The position numbers and the translations under genes were made by a program. This document shows, one piece after another, positions 1-6,876 of a stretch of DNA of 7,517 bases. The first letter of the stretch is position 1, and every line of letters begins with the position of its first letter. The stretch is from Chitinophagaceae bacterium (GTDB lineage Bacteria > Bacteroidota > Bacteroidia > Chitinophagales > Chitinophagaceae): the NCBI GenBank assembly GCA_009996555.1, contig JAACZX010000503.1, positions 1 through 7,517 of the forward strand, written 5' to 3'. A model generated the notes under the pieces. That model was not told the origin of the DNA. It did not search any database and was given only the letters and a program-made list of their open reading frames with translations.

Positions 1-193
1 CAATCAAATGCGGATCAGTAAAGTACTGTTTCCATTTTATTGCTGCTGAATTGCTGGTGTCCTGCGAGTTGGTATAACCCGCAGGAGTAGATTTGTTTTC
101 CTGTTTACTGCTGATGGCTGGTATTTTACAGGCAGCCAGCCATAGCATACAGGCAACAAGTACAACGTAGTTAACTGTTATCTTCTTTGTCAT
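1..193 (-). CDS. Outer-membrane efflux lipoprotein (TolC/NodT-type OMF), N-terminal part only
   Basis: This is the start of the outer-membrane channel of the tripartite pump; the rest lies beyond the left edge, and 64 codons are visible. Residues 1-18 form a signal peptide with a hydrophobic core, followed by a clear lipobox L19-A20-A21-C22, so the mature protein should be acylated at Cys22. After a polar linker rich in Ser, Thr and Asn comes IKWKQYFTDPHLI (52-64). This matches the W-x-x-(Y/F)-F-x-D-x-x-L motif that opens the mature part of NodT/CusC/OprM-type channels. The start is ATG at 193-191, because the next in-frame ATG (codon 16) would cut off most of the signal peptide. It overlaps the RND pump gene by 23 bases in another frame, which suggests translational coupling. 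It is the third gene of the MFP-RND-OMF operon. Family assignment is firm from context plus motif; substrate is unknown. Confidence 0.9.
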   Translation of the reverse strand, partial: MTKKITVNYVVLVACMLWLAACKIPAISSKQENKSTPAGYTNSQDTSNSAAIKWKQYFTDPHLI

Positions 194-3100
194 TTTTATT
201 TCTGATTCGTTTGATAATTTTTTGAATCCGTTTGCTCAATGCGGCATCCGAACTGCTCTCAACAAAGTCTTCACTCAACGGATTTTCATCTTCATCCCTG
301 ATGAGATATTTGCCTTCAGACAGTTTGCCGAACACGAAGTAAAGACCCGGTACTACAATAACACCGAACACAGTTCCGAATAACATACCGCCCAATGCAG
401 ATGCACCAATGGTGTGGTTACCCACAGCACCGGGGCCTGTAGCAATTACCAATGGAATTAAACCGGCAATAAAGGCGAACGATGTCATTAAGATGGGACG
501 GAAACGTGCTTTCGCACCTTCAATGGCTGCTTGTAATACTGTTGCACCCTGGTTGTGTTTCTGTACAGCAAATTCAACGATCAATACCGCATTCTTTCCA
601 AGCAAACCAACAAGCATAATTAAACCAACCTGTGCATACACATCATTGGCGAGCCCCATGCCTTTTAATAACAGGAACGAACCGAAGATGCCCGGAGGGA
701 GTGAAAGCAATACCGCCAACGGTAACAGGAAACTTTCGTATTGTGCTGCAAGAATGAGGTATACGAAGAAGAGTACCACCAGGAATAAATACAACGCTTC
801 ATTTCCTCTTCTGGCTTCATCGTACGATAGACCTTCCCATGCAATATCGTAACCACGTGGTAACGTTTTTGCAGCTACTTCCTTAATTACTTTAATGGCA
901 TCGCCCGATGAATAGCCTTTTGCAGGTATACCGTTAATGAGCGATGAAATGTATAAGTTGTAACGGGAAATTTCATTTGGCCCTTGTGTCTTTTTTATTT
1001 TCATAAAAGCAGAGTAAGGAACCATTTCGCCATGATCGTTTTTAATGAACATGTTCAGAATGTCTGATGGTTGTTTCCTGAATTCAGGACCGGCCTGCGT
1101 ATATACTTTGTAATAGTTGTTGAAGCGGATAAAACCCTGCTCGTATGTACTGCCCACCATGATGTTGAGGTTTTCCATGGCAGCACCAACAGAAACACCT
1201 TTCTGCATCGCCAGCTCATTATCAACTGTAATTTCATATTGCGGATACTTGGCTGAGTAGAATGAGAATAAACCGGTGAGTTCTTTTCTTTTTTTCAATT
1301 CTGCTAAGAACTCTGCATTCACCCGATCAAATTCCTGGTAATCCACATCACTTCCTTTGTCGAGTAAACGTAAAGAGAAACCATCAGAAGTACCATAGCC
1401 CGGCACAGCAGGCGGTTCGAAGTATTCAATGTTGGCGGGAAGATCTTTCGATTCTTTTTCCAACTCTTCAATTACTTCTTTTACTGATTGTTTACGTTCC
1501 GACCAATCTTTCAGATTGATCAAACATGTACCTGCATTCGATCCACGACCTTCGGTAAGAATTTCATAACCGGCCAGTGAAGTAACTGATGAAACACCTT
1601 CGATCTTTCTTGCGATCACCTGTAACTTTCTTGATATTTCATTGGTACGTTCCAATGTTGTACCGGGAGGTGTTTGAATGATGGCATAGATCTGTCCCTG
1701 GTCTTCACTTGGAATGAAACCTGCAGGCAACACTTTGTTCACTCCCATAATACCAAATGCAAAAGCGATCAGGATTCCAAACGTCACTACTCTGCGGTTG
1801 ACGATGAAGCCAAGGAATTTTGTATAGCGACCAGTCACACGTTCAAAGGTTCGGTTAAACCAATCGATGAACATGCTGATGGGTGTTCTTCTTTTTGGTT
1901 TACCATGCGTGTTCTTTAATAAGATAGCACACAGTACCGGCGTAAGTGTAAGCGCCACAAAACCTGAAATGAAGATCGCACTTGCCATCGTTAATGAAAA
2001 CTGGCGATAGAGTACACCAACAGGGCCCGTCATAAATGCAACGGGTACAAATACCGAGATCATCACCAATGTAATGGCAATGATGGCACCACTGATCTCG
2101 CCAATTACTTTTTTCACCGCTGCATAAGGGGAGAGATGTTCTTCTTCCATCTTCACATGCACCGCTTCCACTACCACAATTGCATCGTCCACCACCACAC
2201 CAATGGCGAGTACCAATGCAAACAAGGTGATGAGGTTAATGCTTAGTCCAAAGAATTTCATCAATGTAAATGCGCCAACAAGCGATACCGGTACGGCAAG
2301 AATGGGAATGAAGGTCGATCGCCAATCGCCAAGAAAAATAAACACCACAATGGCTACCAGAATAAATGCTTCCACCAATGTGTGCAATACTTTTTCAATG
2401 GATGCATCCACAAACTTTGATACATCGTAGTTGATCTCGTAATCAATACCCGGAGGAAAATCTTTTTTCATTTCCTGCAGCTTTGCTTTTACTTCATCAA
2501 TTACTGTACTTGCATTACTGCCCGGGTTTTGTTTTAATACAAGCGATGCAGAAGGATGACCGTCTTTGTTGGAATAAATGTCAACAAACTCACTACCCAC
2601 TTCCACTTCGGCAATATCTTTCAACTTCAATATTTCTCCATCAGGGTTTGCTTTAATAACAATATCCTGGTATTGCTCCGGTGTATTGTACCAACCTTTG
2701 TAGGTAAATACATATTCCTGCGATTGGGCTGTTTTACCGGAGCTGAGACCTACACGACCGGGACGGGCCAGTACACTTTGTTCATCAATCGCTTTCAACA
2801 CTTCATCGGCTGAAATACTGTAAGCCCTCATGCGCTCAGGATTTAACCATACACGAATAGCGAACGAACGGCTACCAATGGCTTGTGCAAATCCCATCCC
2901 TTTTATACGTTGCAGTTCAGGAAGTATGTATGTGTTGGCATAGTTGAAGAGAAATTTTTCGTCAATGTTTTTTTCTTTGCTGTAAAGATTTAAGTACATC
3001 AACATACTTGGTTGCAACGGAGAAATAATTACACCTTCACGTTGCACAAGCGGAGGTAAGTTGGTCATTACCTGGTCAACTCTCGATTTTACTCTCACTG

Positions 3101-3410
3101 CTGCAAGTGTAGGATCAGTACCCGGTTCAAAAATCACTTCAATACTTGCTTCACTTGCACTTGTTGCATCGCTCAAAATATATTGCATGCCCTGCACACC
3201 GTTGATGGCACGCTCAAGAATGGTGAGGGTTGATTTTACCAATACATCTGCATTTGATCCGGGAAACTCAATAAAGATGTTTACCCTTGGCGGTGCTATT
3301 TCAGGAAACTGTGCTACCGGCGAAGAGTTAATTGCCAACAGCCCCATAAAGACAATTACGACAGACAGGGCAATAGCAAGAACCGGTCTTTTTATAAACT
3401 TATTAAACAT
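171..3410 (-). CDS. RND efflux pump inner-membrane subunit, HAE1/AcrB type
   Basis: This is the proton-driven inner-membrane transporter of the efflux complex, 1079 residues (AcrB has 1049). It starts with the typical MFNKFIKRPVLAIAL stretch leading into TM1 (about 9-28). A first periplasmic loop (about 30-335) is followed by a TM block (about 340-500), TM7 (about 540-558), a second periplasmic loop (about 560-868) and the final TM block (about 870-1030). The proton-relay residues are all present: D408 and D409 in TM4 (AIGVVVDDAIVVVEAV), K939 in TM10 (GLLGKNAVLIVEF), and R969 and T976 in RFRPILMTSFAF, matching AcrB D407/D408, K940, R971 and T978. The paired aspartates fit HAE1 (drug or amphiphile export) better than the heavy-metal HME group. 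A polar, charged cytoplasmic tail (about 1031-1079) is longer than in AcrB. The gene begins 26 bases after the fusion-protein stop and overlaps the OMF start. Substrate cannot be read from sequence. Confidence 0.98.
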   Translation of the reverse strand: MFNKFIKRPVLAIALSVVIVFMGLLAINSSPVAQFPEIAPPRVNIFIEFPGSNADVLVKSTLTILERAINGVQGMQYILSDATSASEASIEVIFEPGTDPTLAAVRVKSRVDQVMTNLPPLVQREGVIISPLQPSMLMYLNLYSKEKNIDEKFLFNYANTYILPELQRIKGMGFAQAIGSRSFAIRVWLNPERMRAYSISADEVLKAIDEQSVLARPGRVGLSSGKTAQSQEYVFTYKGWYNTPEQYQDIVIKANPDGEILKLKDIAEVEVGSEFVDIYSNKDGHPSASLVLKQNPGSNASTVIDEVKAKLQEMKKDFPPGIDYEINYDVSKFVDASIEKVLHTLVEAFILVAIVVFIFLGDWRSTFIPILAVPVSLVGAFTLMKFFGLSINLITLFALVLAIGVVVDDAIVVVEAVHVKMEEEHLSPYAAVKKVIGEISGAIIAITLVMISVFVPVAFMTGPVGVLYRQFSLTMASAIFISGFVALTLTPVLCAILLKNTHGKPKRRTPISMFIDWFNRTFERVTGRYTKFLGFIVNRRVVTFGILIAFAFGIMGVNKVLPAGFIPSEDQGQIYAIIQTPPGTTLERTNEISRKLQVIARKIEGVSSVTSLAGYEILTEGRGSNAGTCLINLKDWSERKQSVKEVIEELEKESKDLPANIEYFEPPAVPGYGTSDGFSLRLLDKGSDVDYQEFDRVNAEFLAELKKRKELTGLFSFYSAKYPQYEITVDNELAMQKGVSVGAAMENLNIMVGSTYEQGFIRFNNYYKVYTQAGPEFRKQPSDILNMFIKNDHGEMVPYSAFMKIKKTQGPNEISRYNLYISSLINGIPAKGYSSGDAIKVIKEVAAKTLPRGYDIAWEGLSYDEARRGNEALYLFLVVLFFVYLILAAQYESFLLPLAVLLSLPPGIFGSFLLLKGMGLANDVYAQVGLIMLVGLLGKNAVLIVEFAVQKHNQGATVLQAAIEGAKARFRPILMTSFAFIAGLIPLVIATGPGAVGNHTIGASALGGMLFGTVFGVIVVPGLYFVFGKLSEGKYLIRDEDENPLSEDFVESSSDAALSKRIQKIIKRIRNKNDKEDNS

Positions 3411-3436
3411 GTTCTGTTTGTTTTTTGGTTCCTGCC

Positions 3437-4522
3437 TTACTCGGCGTGTAAATTGTTTAACTCAGCTAATTCTTTTGCAAAAGGAACAAACTCATATTTG
3501 ATCTTCTCGTTGTTTTTTACCTTACCCAAACCTTCTGCAAGAATTTTATCTTTTGCACTTAAACCCGAACCAACCACATAAATGTGCGGCAGCTCCTGTG
3601 CAATGGTGATCTGTTGTGCTTTCAACACATTGTTTTCATCAACGATGTACACATACTTTTTATCAAGCACATCAAATGTTGCTTTTTGCGGAATAAGTAC
3701 AGCGTTTTTCAATGTTACAGGCATCAGTATGTTGCCTGTTTCGCCGTGGCGAAGGATGCCTTTTGCATTCACGAAGGTTGCCCTGAAAGCAATATTGCCT
3801 GTTTCGTTGTTGAAGTCTGCTTCAATGGTTTCAACAACACCGGGCACATCAAACATTTCTTTGTTCGCCATTTGCAGCAATACATTCTGCCCGTTCTTTG
3901 TTTTTGCGTTTTTTATGTAATCGAGGTATTCGGCTTCCGGCACATTAAAGTATACCCACATGCGGCTGTTATCAGAAAGGGTAGTGAGTAACTCACCTTC
4001 ATCGATAAGACTGCCCAGCCGTTTTTGAAAGCGATCCATAATGCCATCAAAAGGAGCACGTATTTCTGTAAAACCTAAATGCGCCTGTGCCAGCGACAGT
4101 TCTGCTTTTGCTTTGTTGAGTTTTGCTTTTGCCAGAGCCAGTTCGTTAGGCGATACAACATTGTTATCGGCCAGGCTTTTGGTGTTGTTGTATTCGATTT
4201 CGGCAAAATTCATTTCTGCTTTTGCTTTCTCTACTTCAGCCTGGTAAATCAGCGGCATGATCTTGAACAGCAGTTGGCCTTTCTTTACAAACTGTCCTTC
4301 GTCAACATATATTTTTTCGAGATAACCTTTTTCCTGCGAGCGTAATTCAATGTGGCTTGATGATTGAACCTGGCCAACATATTCTTTGTAAACGATCGTG
4401 TCTTTTTGCAAGGGGCTGGTAACTAAAAATTTGATATCTTCTTTTTTTTCTTCCTCTTTGTGTTTGCAGGATGAAAAAATAAATACGGTTGCCGCAATGG
4501 CGGAAATAAAAATCCTCTTCAT
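3437..4522 (-). CDS. Periplasmic membrane fusion (adaptor) lipoprotein of the RND pump, HlyD/AcrA family
   Basis: This adaptor links the RND pump to the outer-membrane channel. The 361 residues begin with a signal peptide (1-18) ending FIFSSC. Cys19 is the likely lipidation site under the relaxed Bacteroidota lipobox, followed by a Lys/Glu-rich tether (20-30). The domains follow the AcrA order. The first half of the lipoyl domain is at about 58-90 (GYLEKIYVDEGQFVKKGQ), and an Ala/Lys/Glu-rich alpha-hairpin is at about 93-149. The second lipoyl half is at about 151-184 (FTEIRAPFDGIMDRF), a beta-barrel at about 188-270, and a membrane-proximal domain at about 275-345. The ATG at 4522 is preceded by an A/T-rich stretch and no strong Shine-Dalgarno, as is normal in Bacteroidota. 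It is the first gene of the pump operon proper. The 117-base gap upstream carries two related inverted repeats, which suggests local transcriptional control. Confidence 0.97.
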   Translation of the reverse strand: MKRIFISAIAATVFIFSSCKHKEEEKKEDIKFLVTSPLQKDTIVYKEYVGQVQSSSHIELRSQEKGYLEKIYVDEGQFVKKGQLLFKIMPLIYQAEVEKAKAEMNFAEIEYNNTKSLADNNVVSPNELALAKAKLNKAKAELSLAQAHLGFTEIRAPFDGIMDRFQKRLGSLIDEGELLTTLSDNSRMWVYFNVPEAEYLDYIKNAKTKNGQNVLLQMANKEMFDVPGVVETIEADFNNETGNIAFRATFVNAKGILRHGETGNILMPVTLKNAVLIPQKATFDVLDKKYVYIVDENNVLKAQQITIAQELPHIYVVGSGLSAKDKILAEGLGKVKNNEKIKYEFVPFAKELAELNNLHAE

Positions 4523-4559
4523 TTAATCTGGAATTTGTTGAATAATGAACCGGCATTGG

Positions 4560-4574
4560 TTGGTTATAAACCAA
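4560..4574. promoter_or_regulatory. Inverted repeat upstream of the efflux operon (candidate operator, proximal)
   Basis: TTGGTT-ATA-AACCAA is a perfect inverted repeat (6-base arms, 3-base spacer) lying 38 bases upstream of the fusion-protein start codon. Its core TGGT...ACCA recurs in a second inverted repeat about 38 bases farther upstream. Paired sites of this kind ahead of RND operons often bind TetR- or MarR-type repressors. No regulator gene is in the window, so this role is inferred. Short arms of this size can arise by chance in A/T-rich DNA. Confidence 0.4.
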
Positions 4575-4597
4575 ATGCGTAAACAGGGGTATGCTTA

Positions 4598-4613
4598 TAT
4601 GGTACAAACCATA
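4598..4613. promoter_or_regulatory. Inverted repeat upstream of the efflux operon (candidate operator, distal)
   Basis: TATGGT-ACAA-ACCATA is a perfect inverted repeat (6-base arms, 4-base spacer). It sits 76 bases upstream of the fusion-protein start and shares TGGT...ACCA with the repeat at 4560-4574. No convincing Bacteroidota promoter was found in this gap. The closest string, on the minus strand, is TATGGTTTG, which overlaps this repeat and has one base too many compared with TAnnTTTG. If that is the -7 region, a protein bound here would block transcription; this is inference. Confidence 0.4.
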
Positions 4614-4639
4614 CAAGGCTGAATTGTAAACTTAAATGA

Positions 4640-5104
4640 TCAGGAAAGGTGCGTTTTCCAGGAATGATGAAGAATGAAGAAAGGAATGGTTGAACGATTG
4701 TCAACTGTTGATGCAAATTGTAAAAAGCGGCTTTGCAGACCGGATATATAAAACAGATCGTTGAATGAACTGTTATCAACAAGATAGTACTTGTGGGCAG
4801 TGCTGTTGCTTGGTTTTCTGCTGCTGCCATCATCTTCCTCCGTAAACTCCATTTCCCATTCCAATGGATCTGGTGCAAGGAACTGGTGAAACGAAATATG
4901 AGAACTGGTGAATAAATGCCAGGAAGAGGGCTTGGAATGATGGTTGCTGGTAATGCTGGCGGCATCTGCTTTACAGGCAAAGACGGAGAACTGTTGCAGT
5001 GAAAAAGCAAATGCAAACAGAAGAATAAAACAATGTTTAATACCCGCCTTCAGAGCGGTTGTACCGGGGGTGATTTGTTTTATACTATTGCAGATAGCGT
5101 GCAT
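4640..5104 (-). CDS. Small exported histidine-rich protein of unknown function upstream of the RND operon
   Basis: I do not recognise a named family for these 154 residues. The N-terminus (1-24) is polar to basic, then a hydrophobic core (about 25-36) looks like an export signal. Cleavage is plausible after VFA43 (C44 follows, but F at -2 makes a poor lipobox) or near ADA48. The rest is soluble, with an acidic patch (LEWEMEFTEEDDG, 81-93) and a conserved-looking aromatic end (PFFILHHSWKTHLS, 141-154). Eleven histidines (2, 24, 55, 56, 63, 69, 73, 104, 146, 147, 152) are many for this length and could bind metal or sense pH, which is speculation. Codon choice looks like real coding sequence, and the overlapping frame at 4564-5016 does not. 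It lies 117 bases upstream of the fusion-protein gene on the same strand, so it may be co-transcribed. A 32-base inverted repeat sits just ahead of its ATG. The string TACTTTCG (minus strand, 5121-5114) only partly matches a -7 element. Confidence 0.7.
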   Translation of the reverse strand: MHAICNSIKQITPGTTALKAGIKHCFILLFAFAFSLQQFSVFACKADAASITSNHHSKPSSWHLFTSSHISFHQFLAPDPLEWEMEFTEEDDGSSRKPSNSTAHKYYLVDNSSFNDLFYISGLQSRFLQFASTVDNRSTIPFFILHHSWKTHLS

Positions 5105-5118
5105 TTCAGTGAGCGAAA

Positions 5119-5150
5119 GTACAACAGATTACAATATGTTTCTGTAGTAC
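5119..5150. promoter_or_regulatory. Long imperfect inverted repeat just upstream of the small exported-protein gene (candidate operator)
   Basis: GTACAACAGA (5119-5128) and TCTGTAGTAC (5141-5150) are inverted copies of each other with one mismatch in ten, separated by 12 A/T-rich bases. Arm centres are 22 bases apart, about two helical turns, which suits a dimeric DNA-binding protein. The repeat ends 14 bases before the ATG at 5104, so it would overlap the promoter or lie in the short leader. It could instead fold as an RNA hairpin near the ribosome site. The function is inferred from position and symmetry only. Confidence 0.45.
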
Positions 5151-5173
5151 AAATTTGCTTTTAATGTTAATGA

Positions 5174-5195
5174 AGGTTAGTTTTTAAACTAACCT
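5174..5195 (-). terminator. Hairpin after the two-gene secreted-protein block (probable terminator)
   Basis: AGGTTAGTTT and AAACTAACCT are perfect 10-base inverted arms with a 2-base centre (in practice an 8-9 bp stem with a small loop). The hairpin begins 32 bases after the stop codon of the three-cysteine fusion protein. No gene starts between them, so an end-of-transcript role fits. The stem is A/T-rich and the minus-strand side lacks a clean T run, so it is a weak example of an intrinsic terminator. Because it also lies about 70 bases upstream of the next gene on that strand, a regulatory site is the alternative. Confidence 0.5.
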
Positions 5196-5227
5196 GAACA
5201 TTTTTATACGGCAAAAAATCAGAAAAA

Positions 5228-6271
5228 TCAACTCTTGAACCTGAACACTACACTGCCGTTCTTTTTATCATCGGCACTTAAAAACACTTTGTAATAGTTC
5301 TCTCCGTTTTGCACACGCATAATAGCGGTGTTTGGCGGAATGCGTCCCTGGTTTTCGGCATACATGGTCAATGTATTGTCTCTTCCACGTATGGCATTCA
5401 GCTTAAGTGTTATGGGTTTATCGCTCAGCGTTTTTTGTGCAGCCACTACTTCGCCATTGAACAGTACAGTAATAACATCGCCATCTATTTCTGCATTGTC
5501 GTAAAGGTTTACAATGATCTCTTCTTCTTCAATGCCGATTGTTTCAAACACTTTACTTTCTCTTTTTTCAAGACCGTTTGGCAATTTGGGTGCAGGAGCG
5601 ATTACCGGTTTTACTTCTGTTTTTGTTTGTGGTTCATTATTATTTTCCACTTTGCTGATGGATGGGCCAACAGAAACAGGATTTTCCTTTGCAGGCTTTG
5701 TTTGCGCTACATCCGTATTTGTTTTTGGCGGGTTTGGTTTTACGGTTGGCTTTTGTGTAGTGTTGTTTGGTTTGGGATTGCCACGCACCACTGTATTGTT
5801 TTGCGGTGGTGCTTTGGTGATGATGTTTTTCACCAGTTGCTTTCTGGAAAGTACAGTTGTGCCTGTGCCACAATTTTGTTCCACATACGTTCCTTTCCAG
5901 TTGCCTTCCAGTTCTTCGGTATCGCCTTTTTTAAAGTAGGTGAGGGTATGTACCTGGAAACAGTCTTTAAAACCTGGAGGTGTATTTGCTTTTACCCGTT
6001 TAACTTCTTTGGCAACAATGGTCTTGCTGCTGGGGTCAAGCGTTCCTTCAATTGCACAAATGGTATAGAAGCGTTTGCCTTCAATAACAAAATAAGTAGT
6101 GGATGTTCCTTCCACTTTGCTGCCATTTACTTCCAGTTCAAGAAAATATTCGGTGCGTGAATTACCGGGGTCGCCTTTGGCATCGAAGCTGCCGCTCCAT
6201 TGTCCACTGTATTTCTGGGCAAAGGTTGTTGCTGAACAAAAAAGGAAAGCAAGTAAAAGAGTCTTTTGCAT
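5228..6271 (-). CDS. Secreted two-domain protein of unknown function: three-cysteine domain, low-complexity linker, C-terminal beta domain
   Basis: No named family recognised; 347 residues from the chosen start. MQKTLLLAFLFCSATTFAQ is a standard Sec signal peptide with cleavage near FAQ (18-20). The frame stays open to an ATG at 6301, but starting there would put ten extra residues before the signal. Domain 1 (about 20-147) begins with SGQWSGSFD and looks like a small beta-rich, lipocalin-like fold. It carries C72 (FYTIC), C104 (DCFQVH) and C134 (NCGTG). Residues about 153-235 form a linker rich in Pro, Asn, Thr and Lys, with little predicted structure. Domain 2 (about 240-347) is beta-rich, with YDNAEIDGDVITVLFNGE (257-274) and the ending GSVVFRFKS. 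Domain 1 is paralogous to the whole mature product of the gene upstream, 96 bases away on the same strand, so the two are probably co-transcribed. Export is well supported; a role in surface binding or cell-envelope maintenance would be a guess. Confidence 0.88.
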   Translation of the reverse strand: MQKTLLLAFLFCSATTFAQKYSGQWSGSFDAKGDPGNSRTEYFLELEVNGSKVEGTSTTYFVIEGKRFYTICAIEGTLDPSSKTIVAKEVKRVKANTPPGFKDCFQVHTLTYFKKGDTEELEGNWKGTYVEQNCGTGTTVLSRKQLVKNIITKAPPQNNTVVRGNPKPNNTTQKPTVKPNPPKTNTDVAQTKPAKENPVSVGPSISKVENNNEPQTKTEVKPVIAPAPKLPNGLEKRESKVFETIGIEEEEIIVNLYDNAEIDGDVITVLFNGEVVAAQKTLSDKPITLKLNAIRGRDNTLTMYAENQGRIPPNTAIMRVQNGENYYKVFLSADDKKNGSVVFRFKS

Positions 6272-6367
6272 AATGTAAGTGCTGTTCAAATAGAGCTGCA
6301 AATTACAGCTTTGGAAAAAAATGGGTGGCGAAAGGCTTTGTTAATTTTAATTGCTTTACCGTTTCTG

Positions 6368-6820
6368 TTATTGAGAGTGCTTTGTTTTTTTGTTTCTTGT
6401 AAGTGCAGTTACTCCTTTTCCGCAATCTTCTCGTTCGGTTGCAGTTTCCCAAACCCCGTTTAATAAGTCCTTTTTACCGGTATTCGTAAACCAAAGGATG
6501 TGTTTTTGAAAGCAAGGACCCAGGAAATCAGCACTGCTTCTTTTATAAGGTTCATATTCAGTTACAATTATTTTTGAGGAAGAGCTGTCTTTTTCCACCT
6601 TTGCTTTGCATACACTGTAAAATTCCCGGTTGTTTAATTTGAATTTTGTATAGGTTAAAGCCTCGGTTTTTCCGCCAGTTTCTATAAATTCTATTTCAAA
6701 TTGATGCTGTTCAGATTCCCCGTTCAATTTGTAGTAGCCGGTCCATCTGCCCTTTATATTTTGGGAAAAGCAAAAAGAAAGAAGAAAAAAAGCAAGCAGG
6801 AAAGTGAACGTTTTTTTCAT
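6368..6820 (-). CDS. Small secreted three-cysteine protein of unknown function, paralogue of domain 1 of the next gene
   Basis: No named family recognised; 150 residues. MKKTFTFLLAFFLLSFCFSQ is a signal peptide, so the start is ATG at 6820 rather than the in-frame ATG at 6847, which would add nine residues before the signal. The mature part aligns along its length with domain 1 of the protein encoded downstream. Shared features are G-x-W-x-G at the start (GRWTG, 24-28), FYSVC (68-72 region, C71), PCFQKH (C103), LNGVW (120-124) and DCGKGVTALTR (C133). Spacing between the cysteines (32 and 30 residues) is identical in the two proteins. An odd number of mature cysteines leaves one unpaired or used for dimers, a cofactor or catalysis; the sequence does not say which. 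The upstream region is shared with the divergent thrS gene. On the minus strand TTACTTTG (6841-6834) is one base off a -7 element but lacks a clear -33 partner. Confidence 0.87.
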   Translation of the reverse strand: MKKTFTFLLAFFLLSFCFSQNIKGRWTGYYKLNGESEQHQFEIEFIETGGKTEALTYTKFKLNNREFYSVCKAKVEKDSSSSKIIVTEYEPYKRSSADFLGPCFQKHILWFTNTGKKDLLNGVWETATEREDCGKGVTALTRNKKTKHSQ

Positions 6821-6876
6821 CAGGTTTTTGGTGCAAAGTAAACTCATTCTGTTAACTATGGCAGCCTACTTGAACT

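Noticed and set aside
171..3410. Heavy-metal (CzcA/CusA, HME) assignment for the RND pump
   Set aside because: TM4 carries the paired aspartates and TM10-11 the Lys, Arg and Thr of the HAE1 relay. The histidine-rich neighbour alone is not enough to argue for metal export.
3061..3501. Plus-strand open frames inside the RND and MFP genes (for example 409-852, 3061-3501, 3584-3991)
   Set aside because: All lie antisense to strongly supported efflux genes and encode nothing recognisable.
4564..5016. Minus-strand frame of 150 codons overlapping the small exported protein
   Set aside because: Low-quality composition and no signal or motif. The overlapping frame 5104-4640 has an export signal and natural codon use.
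5309..6160. Long open frame on the plus strand (283 codons) opposite the 347-residue secreted protein
   Set aside because: Its product is unusually rich in Phe, Cys and Trp with no domain logic, while the minus-strand frame has a signal peptide, a paralogue and normal composition. It is an antisense shadow.
6272..6301. Earlier ATG starts for the two secreted proteins (6301 and 6847)
   Set aside because: Both would place about ten polar residues ahead of a complete signal peptide. The internal ATGs at 6271 and 6820 give canonical signal sequences.
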